A DNA stretch of 64,000 nucleotides from Litchfieldella xinjiangensis (GCF_000759345.1 NZ_JPZL01000001.1:1-64000), one strand, 5' to 3'. Counted from the first letter of the stretch, positions 28,971 through 38,929 are shown. Made by a program: numbers and translations. Notes: generated by a model from the sequence alone, not told the origin.

Positions 28971-30302
28971 TTAAGAAAGGGATACGTCACGCTGGTGAAC
29001 ACACCGGCCCCCGGCCCAGGTGGCATAGACACTCCGATCGTCGCCGAGGATCATCAAGGCGAAAAGCTGCTCCGCCAGTGTCTGTGTGCGTGCCTGACGC
29101 CGGGCAAGCAGCGGCGTCGCCCTGGGGTCGAGTACGACGAGGTCTGCCTCGTTGCCGGCGCGCAGGCTGCCGATGTGCTTGTCGAGATGCAAGGCGCGGG
29201 CGTTGCCGAGGGTCAAGCGATAGAAGCCCTGCCAGGCCGTGAGCGGTTGATCCAGCAGCTGGCCAACCTGATAGGCCGCTTTCAGCGTGGCAAAACCCGA
29301 TAGGTCGGTTCCCGCGCCGATATCGCTGGCCAGGGTCACGTTGAGATTGGCCTCCCGGCAGGCCAGGCGATCGAACAGGCCGCTACCCAGGTACAGGTTG
29401 GAGGTTGGGCAGAATGCGATATTGGCACCCGCGTCGGCCAGACGCTGGCGCATGTCCTGAGTGAGATGAATGCCATGGGCGAAGGTGCTACGCGGGCCGA
29501 CAAGGCCGTAGCGTTCGTAGACGTCCAGGTAGTCGCGCGATTCGGGGAACAGCTCGGCAACCCAGGCAATCTCGCCCTGGTTCTCGGAAAGGTGAGTCTG
29601 TACGTGAAGATCGGGTGCGTTGCGAAGCATGCCGCCCACGGCGTCCAATTGTTCTCCCGTTGACGTCGGCGCGAAGCGAGGTGTCAAGGCGTACCCCAAT
29701 CGGCCCTTGCCGTGCCAATCGCCGATCAGACGCTCGGCATCCCGGATCCCCCCGTAGGTGTCGTCGACTAGGGCCGCGGGGGCATTGCGGTCCATATGGA
29801 CCTTGCCGGCCAACATGCGCAGCCCGCGCTGATGGGCGGCCGTAAAGAACGCCTCTACCGAGTTCGGATGCGAGGTGCAGAACACTTGGGCCGTCGTGGT
29901 GCCAACGCGTAATTGCTCATCGAGAAAGGCGTCCGCCACGTCCTCGGCATGGGCGCGCTCGGCAAAGCGACACTCCTCGGGGAAGGTGTACTCGTTCAGC
30001 CAATCGAGGAGCTGGCGGCCGTAGGACGCCATTATATCCAACTGGACGAAATGCACGTGGCTGTCGATGAAGCCCGGCATCATCAACTTGTCGGTGTAGT
30101 CGATCACCTCGATCCCGGGTGGCAATTGGGGAGCGATCTCTCGGTAGTCGCCTACGGCACGAATCTGGCCGGCCTCGAGCCAGACGGCACCATCGTCGAG
30201 CTGCAGCACACTTCCCGGTGCAGGCCTGTCGCCTTCGCCGGGATCGCTGTTGAAGCTCAGCAGGGGGCCGCGCAGCACGCGCTGGTCTCGGGCATCGAGC
30301 AT
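28971..30302 (-). CDS. guaD: Guanine deaminase
   Basis: 443-aa amidohydrolase converting guanine to xanthine. Zinc-site motifs are in order: PGFIDSHVHFVQLD, VQTHLSENQGEI, FAHGIHL, FCPTSNLYLGSG and LASDIGAGTDLS, with the C-terminal ADLVVLDP. A GGAGACC ribosome binding site precedes the ATG at 30302. It is the last gene of xdhA-xdhB-xdhC-guaD on this strand, giving a guanine to xanthine to urate route. Confidence 0.94.
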   Translation of the reverse strand: MLDARDQRVLRGPLLSFNSDPGEGDRPAPGSVLQLDDGAVWLEAGQIRAVGDYREIAPQLPPGIEVIDYTDKLMMPGFIDSHVHFVQLDIMASYGRQLLDWLNEYTFPEECRFAERAHAEDVADAFLDEQLRVGTTTAQVFCTSHPNSVEAFFTAAHQRGLRMLAGKVHMDRNAPAALVDDTYGGIRDAERLIGDWHGKGRLGYALTPRFAPTSTGEQLDAVGGMLRNAPDLHVQTHLSENQGEIAWVAELFPESRDYLDVYERYGLVGPRSTFAHGIHLTQDMRQRLADAGANIAFCPTSNLYLGSGLFDRLACREANLNVTLASDIGAGTDLSGFATLKAAYQVGQLLDQPLTAWQGFYRLTLGNARALHLDKHIGSLRAGNEADLVVLDPRATPLLARRQARTQTLAEQLFALMILGDDRSVYATWAGGRCVHQRDVSLS

Positions 30303-30338
30303 GAAGGTCTCCGAATCGTCTTGGGTATCAAATCTAGG

Positions 30339-31226
30339 CTAGGGCGTGTGCGAATCGCTGTCACCGACAAAGACCTGGCGCAGGCGGGGTGCCTCGACGC
30401 CGCGATGATCACGTCGGACAGGATCGGGTTTCAAGGACAGTAACTCTGCCATGACCGACAGGGCGATTTCGTAGGGCCGCTTGCCCTTGGCCTGCGCGAT
30501 ACCGATCGGGCAGCGCACCGTCGCGAGTAGCTGATCGGAATGACCAGCCTCTTGCAGGCGCCGGCGAAAGCTCGCCCACTTGCTCGTGGAACCGATCAGG
30601 CCCAGCGAGGCATGCTCGCCGCGCGCAAGCAGGGCATCGACAAGGCGGCGGTCCTCGTCGTGATCGTGGGTCATGACAAGGACATGAGCCCCCGGAGGCA
30701 GGGCAGCCACGCTGGCGTCGATCCGCTCCATCGGTGACGAGATACACGTCAGCCGTGGCTGGCTGGTATCGAGGGGCGCAAACGCATCGGGGCGGCTATC
30801 GAGCCACAGTACCTGCCAGGGCAAGGGTGCCATCAGGCCGATCAGGGCCTGGCCGACATGCCCCGCACCGAATACGGCCACCGTCATCTCGGCCCCGGAA
30901 TAGGATTCGATCATGACATGCACGAAGCCGCCACAGCATTGGCCGCTTCGTCCGCCGAGCGGGAAGGCTTCCAGGCGTGTCGTGGTCTCGCCTGCCGCCA
31001 ACAAGGCGCGGGCGGCTTCGATCACCTGCAGCTCGAAATGCCCGCCCCCCAAGGTGTCATGGACAGCCTGGGTGGTAATGATCATCTTGGCGCCGGGCTC
31101 GCGGGGCGTCGAGCCCGCAACCCCGACCACACTGGCCAGTGCGTGTGGCTGCGCCTCGCGCTGCAGGCGGTGCAATGCCGCATGCCACGTTGTCGTCTCA
31201 CTCGCTGTCATCGGCGTCTGTTCCAT
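30339..31226 (-). CDS. xdhC: Xanthine dehydrogenase accessory protein XdhC
   Basis: 295-aa factor that inserts the sulfurated molybdenum cofactor into XdhB. The N-terminal domain has VGVAGSTPREPGAKMI and a cysteine pair in SGQCCGGF. The C-terminal Rossmann domain has VAVFGAGHVGQALIGL and ends with the conserved RCPIGIAQAKGKRPYEIALSVMAELL. The start overlaps xdhB by 29 bp; an ATG at 31211 is an alternative. Confidence 0.93.
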   Translation of the reverse strand: MEQTPMTASETTTWHAALHRLQREAQPHALASVVGVAGSTPREPGAKMIITTQAVHDTLGGGHFELQVIEAARALLAAGETTTRLEAFPLGGRSGQCCGGFVHVMIESYSGAEMTVAVFGAGHVGQALIGLMAPLPWQVLWLDSRPDAFAPLDTSQPRLTCISSPMERIDASVAALPPGAHVLVMTHDHDEDRRLVDALLARGEHASLGLIGSTSKWASFRRRLQEAGHSDQLLATVRCPIGIAQAKGKRPYEIALSVMAELLSLKPDPVRRDHRGVEAPRLRQVFVGDSDSHTP

Positions 31227-33687
31227 GAACGGCTGCCTGGCGCAAGGACTCGGCAGCCAGCAGCACCCGCTCCGGCGTGGCCGGCGTATCCAGCGCAGGG
31301 CTCTTGTGATAGTCGGTCAGGCTCGACAACGCATCGCGCAGGGCCGACCACACCGAGATCGCCAGCATGAAGGGCGGTTCGCCGACAGCCTTGGAACGAT
31401 AGATGCTGGCCTGTGAGTTGGGATGGCCTTGCATCAGGGCCACGTTGAATACCTCGGGTAGATCGCCAAACGCGGGAATCTTGTACGTGGCGGGGCCATC
31501 GCTGACCAGACGGCCGGCCTCGTTCCATTTCAGTTCTTCGGTAGTGAGCCACCCCATGCCCTGGATGAACCCACCTTCGACCTGGCCGATGTCGATCGCC
31601 GGATTGAGCGAGTCACCGACGTCATGCAGGATGTCGACCCGCGTCACCTGATACTCGCCGCTCAACGTGTCGACACTGACTTCGCTGACGGAAGCGCCAT
31701 GCGCGTAATAGTAGAAGGGACGGCCCTTGGCGGTCTCGCGATCGTAGTGGATCAGTGGCGTGGAGTAGAACCCCTTGGCCGATAGGGAAATACGACCGAG
31801 ATAGGCGGCCTGGACCAGCTCCCCCCAGGGGATTCGCTTGGCATCCGGGCCGTCTCCGGCTATCAGGGTGCCGTTCTCCAGACGCAGCCCCTCGCGGTCT
31901 AGCCCGCCTTGTTCGGCATTGAAATGCGTCGCGGCGAAATCCAGCAGTCGTTCCCGCAACTGGCTGGCCGCATCCTTGGCGGCCATGCCGTTGAGGTCGG
32001 CACCGCTGGAGGCCGCCGTGGGCGACGTATTGGGCACCTTGTCGGTCCGCGTGGCCGAGATACGCACCTGATCCATATCCAGGCCCAGCTCACGTGCGAC
32101 CACCTGACAGACCTTGGTATGCAACCCCTGGCCCATTTCGGTGCCGCCGTGATTGATCATCACACTACCGTCGGTATACACATGAAGCAGGGCGCCCGCC
32201 TGATTGAGGTGCTTGGCCGTGAAGGAGATACCGAACTTCACCGGCGTCAAAGCCAGCCCCTTCTTGATGATGGGGCTCTTTGCATTGTATTGGCGAATCG
32301 CTTGGCGTCTCGCCCAATAGTCGCTGCTTTCCTCGAGCTGGCTGACGATATCGTGCAACAACGTGAGTTGTTCGACGCGCTGGCCGTAATGAGTAATGTC
32401 GCGTCCGGCGCGGTACAGGTTGCGCTTGCGCACCGTCAGGGGATCTTCACCCACCTGGCGGGCGATATCATCCATGGCTGCCTCGATGACCATCATCCCC
32501 TGGGGACCGCCAAAGCCACGGAAGGCCGTATTCGAGGCGGTATGCGTCCGCGCACGCTGCCCAGTGACACGGACCTGTCCCAGTGAATAGGCATTGTCGG
32601 CATGGAACATGGCGCGATCGACGATGGCCTCCGAGAGATCCGGCGAGTAACCGCAGTCGCCGATCACCGTGATGTCGCCGCCCAGCAGGACGCCTTGGTC
32701 GTCGAAGCCGAGTCGATAGCGGTTATGAAACGGGTGACGTTTGCCGGTGGCGCGCATGTCCTCGGCGCGGGGCAGCCGGATTCGTGTGGTGCGCCCGGTG
32801 CGCCGAGCGATGATGGCAGCGATGCAGGCCCAGGGTGAGGCCTGGGTTTCCTTGCCACCGAAACCGCCCCCCATGCGACGGGTTTCCACCGTAACCGCAT
32901 GGAAGGGGATATCGAGCACCTCGGCGACCAGCTTCTGGGTCTCGCTGGGGTGCTGGTTCGAGGTGTAGACGATGACACCTTCATCTTCGGTCGGGGCAAC
33001 CAGGCAGGCCTGGCCTTCCAGGTAAAAGTGCTCCTGACCGCCGACGAACTGCTCGCCAGCCAACACATGGGGGGCGCCCTCGAGAACCTGCTGCCAGTCG
33101 CCACTCTCTTGCACATGGGTGGGGCGCACGAACTCCTCACGCTCGGCGGCTGCTACGGGATCGAGACTGGCGGGCCGTTCATCGATCTCGATGCCGGCCT
33201 GCGTCACGGCGAAGCGGGCGGCCTTGTGGCTATCGGCGGCCACGGCGAACAGGCACTGCCCGAGATAGCTGATCGCGTCGTCGACAAAGAGCGGGTCTCC
33301 CGGAAATATCGGTCCGACATCGGTGTGGCCGGGGATATCCACGAAAGTAATCACGTCGACCACACCGGGCGAGGCCTTGACCCTCTCGAGTTCCAGGCGG
33401 GTCAGGCGACCATGGGCGACGGGGGACCATCCCAACGCGACATGCAAGGCGTCGGCGGGTGCCGGCATGTCATCGATATAGGCGGCCCGCCCCGTCACGT
33501 GCTTGATGGCGCTTTCATGCTGGCGTGAATGGCTGGCGTTGCCCTGCCCCTGGTCGTGGGTGACATCCCGGGCCAGCGGGCCATCGCCCTTGTTACGTCC
33601 GACCTGCGCCTTTCGTGCATGGGCCGACTCCGACGCGACATCTGCTTCGGCGTTGGGTGAGCCCGGCAACTTAGTGAGCGTACGCAT
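31198..33687 (-). CDS. xdhB: Xanthine dehydrogenase, molybdopterin-binding subunit
   Basis: 829-aa large subunit that binds the Mo cofactor and oxidises hypoxanthine and xanthine. Landmarks are GRAAYIDDMPAPADALHVALG, the FGGKE-type MGGGFGGKETQASPW, NTAFRGFGGPQGM (substrate arginine), GTEMGQGLHTKVCQVVARELG and the catalytic glutamate in KAVGEPPFMLAISVW. About 55 residues precede the normal start of the family; they are polar and low complexity. The start overlaps xdhA by 17 bp. Confidence 0.94.
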   Translation of the reverse strand: MRTLTKLPGSPNAEADVASESAHARKAQVGRNKGDGPLARDVTHDQGQGNASHSRQHESAIKHVTGRAAYIDDMPAPADALHVALGWSPVAHGRLTRLELERVKASPGVVDVITFVDIPGHTDVGPIFPGDPLFVDDAISYLGQCLFAVAADSHKAARFAVTQAGIEIDERPASLDPVAAAEREEFVRPTHVQESGDWQQVLEGAPHVLAGEQFVGGQEHFYLEGQACLVAPTEDEGVIVYTSNQHPSETQKLVAEVLDIPFHAVTVETRRMGGGFGGKETQASPWACIAAIIARRTGRTTRIRLPRAEDMRATGKRHPFHNRYRLGFDDQGVLLGGDITVIGDCGYSPDLSEAIVDRAMFHADNAYSLGQVRVTGQRARTHTASNTAFRGFGGPQGMMVIEAAMDDIARQVGEDPLTVRKRNLYRAGRDITHYGQRVEQLTLLHDIVSQLEESSDYWARRQAIRQYNAKSPIIKKGLALTPVKFGISFTAKHLNQAGALLHVYTDGSVMINHGGTEMGQGLHTKVCQVVARELGLDMDQVRISATRTDKVPNTSPTAASSGADLNGMAAKDAASQLRERLLDFAATHFNAEQGGLDREGLRLENGTLIAGDGPDAKRIPWGELVQAAYLGRISLSAKGFYSTPLIHYDRETAKGRPFYYYAHGASVSEVSVDTLSGEYQVTRVDILHDVGDSLNPAIDIGQVEGGFIQGMGWLTTEELKWNEAGRLVSDGPATYKIPAFGDLPEVFNVALMQGHPNSQASIYRSKAVGEPPFMLAISVWSALRDALSSLTDYHKSPALDTPATPERVLLAAESLRQAAVHGTDADDSE

Positions 33688-35140
33688 CGAGCATCACCTC
33701 CATGCCGTTGTCTGTAGGAATCATGTCGAGAGACAACCTGAGTCGTTCCAGCAAGTTACTGGCGGCGACCAGGCGATACTCGGCGGAGCCTCGCACGTCG
33801 GACATGGGGCTCAACTCACGGCGCAGCGCCCGTTTCGCCTCGGCGAATGCCGCCTCGTCGGGTTTCTGTCCCTCGAGTGCCGCCTCGGCGGCAGGCACTC
33901 GCAGCGGAATCGCCGCCATGCCTCCAAAGGCGAGACGCACGTCACGCATCACGCCATCCTCGAGCCGCCAGGCGAATGCTGCCAGAACAGCCGAGATATC
34001 GTCTTCACGCCGCTTTGAAAGCTTCCACACCTTGAGCTGACGCGCTTCACTTCGCGGCAGGAAAATCCCCCGGATGAATTCGTTGGCCTTGAGGGCCGTC
34101 TGCTTGTAGTCGAGGAAGAAGGCGTCGATCGGCATGTCACGTTCGCCATCGGGCCCATCGAGCAATAACCGCGCATCCAGTGCGAGGAGAACTGGCGGGC
34201 AATCTCCGATGGGCGAAGCATTGGCGACGTTCCCGCCGAGGGTGCCGCGGTTGCGAATCTGCATCGAGGCAAAGCGATGCAGAAGCCGGCCAAAGGCCGG
34301 GAATTCCGCATCGAGCAACGGGGCAAGCCGGCTATAGGTTACGGCAGCGCCAACCCACCAGCCCTCGGGGTGCGCCTCGACCCGGTTCAGTTCCTCGACC
34401 CGGCTGACATCGATCAAATCATCCAGGGGCTTGAGCTGCTGTGTGGTTTCCAACCACAGGTCGGTAGCACCGGCCACCAGGCGGGCTTCGGGTCGCTCCC
34501 GCTTGAGCTCACGTAACGCCTCCAGGGAGCGCGGGATCGTATAGTGCCCCGGCGATGCGCCCTCGGTGCGCCCCATCACATCACGGCAAAGCGAGGCAAC
34601 TGCTCCAGGCAAGGAAGGATCGTCGGCCCAGGTGGGATGAGTGTCGGGCTGGTCAGCCATCTGCAGGGCGGCGTCACGAATCGGTCGATACCCGGTGCAG
34701 CGGCATAGATTACCGCCCAAGGCCGATTCCAGGCGTTGCTGGGTGAACGGTGCCGGCCGGGTGCGCTGCGTTTCATGCAGTACGAACAATGACATCACGA
34801 TGCCGGGCGTACAGAACCCGCACTGGCTGGCATGGCATTCCACCATGGCGGCCTGAGCGGGATGCAGTGCGTCACCACGTGACAATCCTTCGACCGTGAC
34901 CAGGTGAGCTCCCTGGGCTTGATGGGCTGGAGTGATACAGGCATTGACGGTGTGATAGTTCAGGCTGCCGTCAGCCGTGGGTTCGCCAATGGCTACGGTA
35001 CAGGCTCCGCAATCGCCCGAAGCACAGCCTTCCTTGGTGCCGGTATGGCCGAGGGGGCCACGCAGGAGTTCCAGCATGCTGCAATCCGGCGGGATATCGG
35101 CACACTGACGGCGTTTGCCGTTGAGGTAGAAGTCGATCAT
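33671..35140 (-). CDS. xdhA: Xanthine dehydrogenase, FeS/FAD subunit
   Basis: 489-aa small subunit. The N-terminal [2Fe-2S] domain has C-x4-C-x2-C in GCASGDCGACTV, followed by CGFCTPGIVM and CRCTGYRPI for the second cluster. The FAD-binding half has RLVAGATDLWLE and NRGTLGGNVANASPIGDCPP. ATG at 35140 (MIDFYLNGKRR) is chosen because the open frame upstream reads through the regulatory region and does not look like protein. First gene of the xdhABC-guaD operon. Confidence 0.94.
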   Translation of the reverse strand: MIDFYLNGKRRQCADIPPDCSMLELLRGPLGHTGTKEGCASGDCGACTVAIGEPTADGSLNYHTVNACITPAHQAQGAHLVTVEGLSRGDALHPAQAAMVECHASQCGFCTPGIVMSLFVLHETQRTRPAPFTQQRLESALGGNLCRCTGYRPIRDAALQMADQPDTHPTWADDPSLPGAVASLCRDVMGRTEGASPGHYTIPRSLEALRELKRERPEARLVAGATDLWLETTQQLKPLDDLIDVSRVEELNRVEAHPEGWWVGAAVTYSRLAPLLDAEFPAFGRLLHRFASMQIRNRGTLGGNVANASPIGDCPPVLLALDARLLLDGPDGERDMPIDAFFLDYKQTALKANEFIRGIFLPRSEARQLKVWKLSKRREDDISAVLAAFAWRLEDGVMRDVRLAFGGMAAIPLRVPAAEAALEGQKPDEAAFAEAKRALRRELSPMSDVRGSAEYRLVAASNLLERLRLSLDMIPTDNGMEVMLDAYAH

Positions 35141-35199
35141 CGCAGGGTCCGCTACGTTATTGTTGGAAGACGCCACGGACAAGCCGCTACATCTCCTGT

Positions 35200-35215
35200 C
35201 TGACCGATTGGTCAA
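35200..35215. promoter_or_regulatory. RutR-type operator between xdhA and the TetR gene
   Basis: CTGACCGATTGGTCAA matches the RutR consensus TTGACCANNTGGTCAA at 12 of its 14 defined positions and is an inverted repeat (TGACC/GGTCA). It is 60 bp upstream of the xdhA start and about 130 bp upstream of the divergent TetR-family gene, whose product resembles RutR. Confidence 0.65.
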
Positions 35216-35341
35216 ATAACTCAAGCGTGGCGCAAAGTGCCCTGATGTGCAAGTGGGGGCCCCGGCAGAGGAGACCAAAGGCCCGTTGCAGGCGGTTTCC
35301 GCCTACGGCAAGCTTGTGGCTTTCCCGCCAAGGGTTTAGCG

Positions 35342-35974
35342 ATGACAACCATGAGCGCGCCGGACGCCACGCGCACCCGACGACGTAACGAGAAGGCCAT
35401 TCTCGAGGCTGCCGAGCAGGTATTTGCCCGGCATGGTTACCGCGGAGCGAGCATTCAAGCCATTGCCGAGGCAGCGGCGTTGCCTAAGTCCAACGTCCTT
35501 TATTACGTAGGCAGCAAGAAGACGCTGTATGTCAAGTTGCTCGAGCGGATGATGTCACGCTGGAATGCGATGCTTGACGATATCAATGTCGAAGACGATC
35601 CCGCCCGTGTCCTGGAAGCGTTCATCCGCAGCAAGATGCAGCTCACACGTGAACACCCTCAAGGCTCACGGCTGTTCGCGGCCGAAATACTGGGTGGCGC
35701 CCCCTTCCTGCAGGAGTATCTTCGCGGTGAGCTACGCGAGTGGGTCGAGCAGCGCGCCCGTGTATTCGAACAGTGGGCCGAACGTGGCTTGATGGATCCG
35801 GTGGATCCGGTATGGCTAATCTTTTTGATCTGGTCGGCGACTCAACATTATGCGGACTTCGAAGCCCAGGTATTGGGTATCACCGACCGCCAGCAACTCA
35901 ACGACACCGACTATCAGCGCATCACCGATTTCCTGTGCCAGGTGATTCTCAAGGGCTGTGGTCTGCGCGTATAG
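35342..35974 (+). CDS. TetR-family regulator, RutR-like
   Basis: 210-aa regulator. The N-terminal HTH is clear (NEKAILEAAEQVFARHGYRGASIQAIAEAAALPKSNVLYYVGSKKTLY). The C-terminal ligand domain has the YcdC/RutR-type pattern ending WSATQHYADFEAQV. RutR senses uracil or thymine and controls pyrimidine and purine use in E. coli. The divergent xdh operon and the RutR-like operator suggest it controls purine catabolism here; the ligand is unknown. Confidence 0.85.
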   Translation: MTTMSAPDATRTRRRNEKAILEAAEQVFARHGYRGASIQAIAEAAALPKSNVLYYVGSKKTLYVKLLERMMSRWNAMLDDINVEDDPARVLEAFIRSKMQLTREHPQGSRLFAAEILGGAPFLQEYLRGELREWVEQRARVFEQWAERGLMDPVDPVWLIFLIWSATQHYADFEAQVLGITDRQQLNDTDYQRITDFLCQVILKGCGLRV

Positions 35975-35995
35975 GGCGACTCACCCGGGCCATGT

Positions 35996-36346
35996 TCAGC
36001 AGCATCGCTGCAGTCGCTCCGGGCGGTTGCCCATCGCCGCCAGTCTGGTCTGCCACGCCCCGACGCGTACCCAGGCGCCTTGCGCTGTGCTGGAAAGGAC
36101 ACCGTGCACCCAAGCCGGTAGGTCAGGGTGGAGCCGATAATGTACCCATTGGCCGTGGCGTTGATCCAGAACCAGGCCACAGCGCCTGAGCTGGGCCAGG
36201 TGACGTGAGATCTTGGGCTGCGATGCGTCGAGTACCTCGGTGAACTCACAGACGCAAAGCTCATCTTCTGCCTGGATCAACAACAGGATCGCCAGCCGTG
36301 TATCATCGGCCAGACATTTGAATACCTGTATGATGTCGTCTCCCAT
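35996..36346 (-). CDS. ArsR/SmtB-family metalloregulator
   Basis: 116-aa winged-helix repressor. VFKCLADDTRLAILLLI and the recognition helix DASQPKISRHLAQLRRCGLV are typical. ELCVCEF in helix alpha-3 carries the CVC pair that binds As(III)/Sb(III) in ArsR. The C-terminus ends with a CC pair. No arsenic efflux or reductase genes are adjacent; the divergent neighbour is hrpB. An AGGAGGAG ribosome binding site supports the start. Regulon unknown. Confidence 0.85.
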   Translation of the reverse strand: MGDDIIQVFKCLADDTRLAILLLIQAEDELCVCEFTEVLDASQPKISRHLAQLRRCGLVLDQRHGQWVHYRLHPDLPAWVHGVLSSTAQGAWVRVGAWQTRLAAMGNRPERLQRCC

Positions 36347-36416
36347 CGAGCTCCTCCTGAGCCGTGTTCAAGCCGTCGTATAGGTTACAACGCCCATCCG
36401 AGACGGGACTAGCGCG

Positions 36417-38897
36417 ATGTCGTCTTCTTCCATCACTCCCTCCCCCGAACTTCCCATCGAGTCCCGCCTGGTCGAGATTCACGAAGCCATGGCGCAACAC
36501 AACCGGGTGCTGCTGGTGGCCGAGCCTGGTGCGGGCAAGACCACGCGGGTGCCAGCCTCGTTACTTACAGCCTCCTGGTGCCAGGCGGGGCGACTGCTGT
36601 TGCTGGAGCCACGCCGGGTGGCGGCACGTCTGGCGGCTCGCTACATGGCCGAACAGCTTGGCGAATCCGTGGGGCAGCGAGTGGGGTATCGGGTGCGTGG
36701 CGAGTCGTGCGTCAGCCCGCAAACGCGTCTCGAGGTAGTGACCCAGGGCATCTTGACGCGCACGTTGCAGGACGATCCGATGCTCGAGGGGGTGTCGGGG
36801 ATCATCTTCGATGAGTTCCACGAGCGCAGCCTGGATGCCGACCTGGGGCTGGCCTTGACCCTGGATATGCAATCCGGCTTGCGTGAGGATCTCCGGCTGC
36901 TGGTCATGTCGGCCACGCTGGATGTTGCAGCGTTGCGCGGGGTTCTTGGTAGTAACGCACCGCTGATCGACGTGCCGGGGCGAACCTACCCTGTCGAAAC
37001 GCGTCATTTGCCTGTAGCCCGTAATCGCGATGGGCAGGCAGACCTGAGCGCTGCCGTCAGGCAAGCCATCGGCGAGACTCAAGGCGATGTGTTGATGTTT
37101 CTTCCCGGCGTAGGGGAGATACGTCGGCTGGCGCGCGTGTTGGCCGGCCTATCCCAGCAATCCTCGACAGAGGGTCTGGTGATTCATGAACTGCATGGGC
37201 GGATGAGCCTGGAGGCCCAGCAGCATGCACTCGACCCCGACCCACAGGGACGGCGACGACTCGTGCTGTCGACGGCAATCGCCGAGTCGAGTATCACCGT
37301 CGACGGTATCCGCGTGGTTATCGATGCCGGCTATGAGCGTCTGTCCCGTTTCCAGCCACGTACCGGGATGACTCGGCTCGTCACACAGCGGGTGAGCCGG
37401 GCCAGCGCCGATCAGCGTCGCGGCCGGGCCGGTCGGCAGGCACCGGGGGTCTGTTATCGTTTGTGGTCGGAAGAGCAGGTGTTACCTGCCCATGGCGATC
37501 CCGAAATACTGCAAGCCGATCTGTCCGGACTGGCGTTCGAGCTGGCACGCTGGGGCGTCACTCGCCCCGAAGCGCTCGCGTGGGTCACACCGCCTCCTGC
37601 CGCCGGGCTTCATGCCAGCCGCGAGTTGCTCCGCCGTCTTGGTATTCTCGACGCTCAGCACACCCTGACGCCGTTGGGGCGTGCCTGCACCCGCTGGCCG
37701 ACGCATCCTCGACTGGCTTCCTTGCTGGAACATGCGGTGCGCTGGAATGTTGAGGCGTTGGGCTGTTGGTTGGCCGCCTATCTGGAACGGCGTGTAAAGA
37801 CTGATGGGGTCGATATCGCAGAGGCCTTGTCATGCTTGCCTGACTCAGGGGCTCGGGGGGAGGCGGGACAATGGCATCGGGAGGCTCAGCGGCTCGCGTC
37901 GATTGCGGGATGTCGCCTGGGTCGCCCCGGCCTGGAGAAACTGGGCGAGCTGCTGGCCGTGACTTACCCCGAGCGTGTCGCGAAGCGACTCGAGCCCGGC
38001 CGTTTCAAGATGGCCGGGGGCGGGTTGGCGAGCCTCGACGATCGACAGAGGCTGGCACATGCGCCCCTGATCGTTGCCGTGGATCTCGATGGCGATGCCC
38101 GCCAGGCGCGCATCTATCAGGCCGTGTCAGTTTCACAATCGGCAGTGGCGTCGCTGTTTCCTGAAACGCGTCGCTGGCAAGCGCGACTCAACTGGTCCGA
38201 AGAGGCGGGACGATTGATCGGAGAGGAAGTCCGCGCACTGGGAGAGCTGGTGCTGGAACGACGACCGTTGGCGCAGCTCCCCCAGGAGGCGATCCTGGAT
38301 GCCTTGCTTCAGGCCGTGAGGAGGACCGGTCGCCTGCCGCTGGATGACCAGGCCACACAACTTCAACAGCGTGTGATGCTGCTGCGTCGTGAGCTTGGGG
38401 ATGAATGGCCGGACTGGTCGACTCCGGCGCTACTGGCAACGCTCGAGACATGGCTGGCGCCGTATCTTTCGGGGGTGACACAGCTCGATGCCATCGGCCG
38501 CATGCCCTTGGCAAGCTATCTGCTCGATAGCCTGGATTGGCCCCAGCGACAGAGGTTGGACGCGCTGGCGCCCACGCATCTCGAGGTTCCGAGTGGTTCG
38601 CGTATCGGGCTCGACTACTGTGGCGAAGAGGACGTGGTCCTCGCTGTGAAGTTGCAGGAAGTGTTCGGCTGGCAAGCCACGCCGTGCCTGCTCGAGGGGC
38701 GTGTTGCCGTCACGTTGCACCTGCTGTCACCGGCACGGCGCCCTCTGCAGGTAACACGCGACCTGGCGAGCTTCTGGAGCAACGGTTACCCCGAGGTCCG
38801 CAAGGAGATGCGGGGGCGCTATCCCAAGCACCCCTGGCCCGACGACCCTTTCACTGCCCAGCCGACGAGCCGAACCAAACGCGCCAGCCCCCGCTGA
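36417..38897 (+). CDS. hrpB: ATP-dependent helicase HrpB
   Basis: 826-aa DEAH-box helicase. Motifs are in order: I EPGAGKTTRVP, Ia LEPRRVAARLAA, II DEFHERSLDADL (DEFH), III SATLD, IV MFLPGVGEI, V LSTAIAESSITVDGIRVVID and VI QRRGRAGRQAPG. The HrpB-specific C-terminal domain (about 480-820) follows, with the late motif SFWSNGYPEVRKEMRGRYPKHPWPDDP, diagnostic for HrpB. Length is normal. Probable RNA-related function; the exact role is not established. Confidence 0.93.
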   Translation: MSSSSITPSPELPIESRLVEIHEAMAQHNRVLLVAEPGAGKTTRVPASLLTASWCQAGRLLLLEPRRVAARLAARYMAEQLGESVGQRVGYRVRGESCVSPQTRLEVVTQGILTRTLQDDPMLEGVSGIIFDEFHERSLDADLGLALTLDMQSGLREDLRLLVMSATLDVAALRGVLGSNAPLIDVPGRTYPVETRHLPVARNRDGQADLSAAVRQAIGETQGDVLMFLPGVGEIRRLARVLAGLSQQSSTEGLVIHELHGRMSLEAQQHALDPDPQGRRRLVLSTAIAESSITVDGIRVVIDAGYERLSRFQPRTGMTRLVTQRVSRASADQRRGRAGRQAPGVCYRLWSEEQVLPAHGDPEILQADLSGLAFELARWGVTRPEALAWVTPPPAAGLHASRELLRRLGILDAQHTLTPLGRACTRWPTHPRLASLLEHAVRWNVEALGCWLAAYLERRVKTDGVDIAEALSCLPDSGARGEAGQWHREAQRLASIAGCRLGRPGLEKLGELLAVTYPERVAKRLEPGRFKMAGGGLASLDDRQRLAHAPLIVAVDLDGDARQARIYQAVSVSQSAVASLFPETRRWQARLNWSEEAGRLIGEEVRALGELVLERRPLAQLPQEAILDALLQAVRRTGRLPLDDQATQLQQRVMLLRRELGDEWPDWSTPALLATLETWLAPYLSGVTQLDAIGRMPLASYLLDSLDWPQRQRLDALAPTHLEVPSGSRIGLDYCGEEDVVLAVKLQEVFGWQATPCLLEGRVAVTLHLLSPARRPLQVTRDLASFWSNGYPEVRKEMRGRYPKHPWPDDPFTAQPTSRTKRASPR

Positions 38898-38929
38898 TCA
38901 TCCCTTGCGAACCCGTGACGTCTGGATGC

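Noticed and set aside
28929-28977. Direct repeat of TGTCCCGTTAAG with T-runs before the guaD stop
   Set aside because: Two 12-base copies 23 bases apart. No stem for a terminator in the guaD direction and no other context; not interpretable.
35141-35278. Upstream extension of the xdhA frame by 46 codons
   Set aside because: It runs through the RutR-like operator and lacks similarity to the family. The ATG at 35140 gives the normal ferredoxin-domain start.
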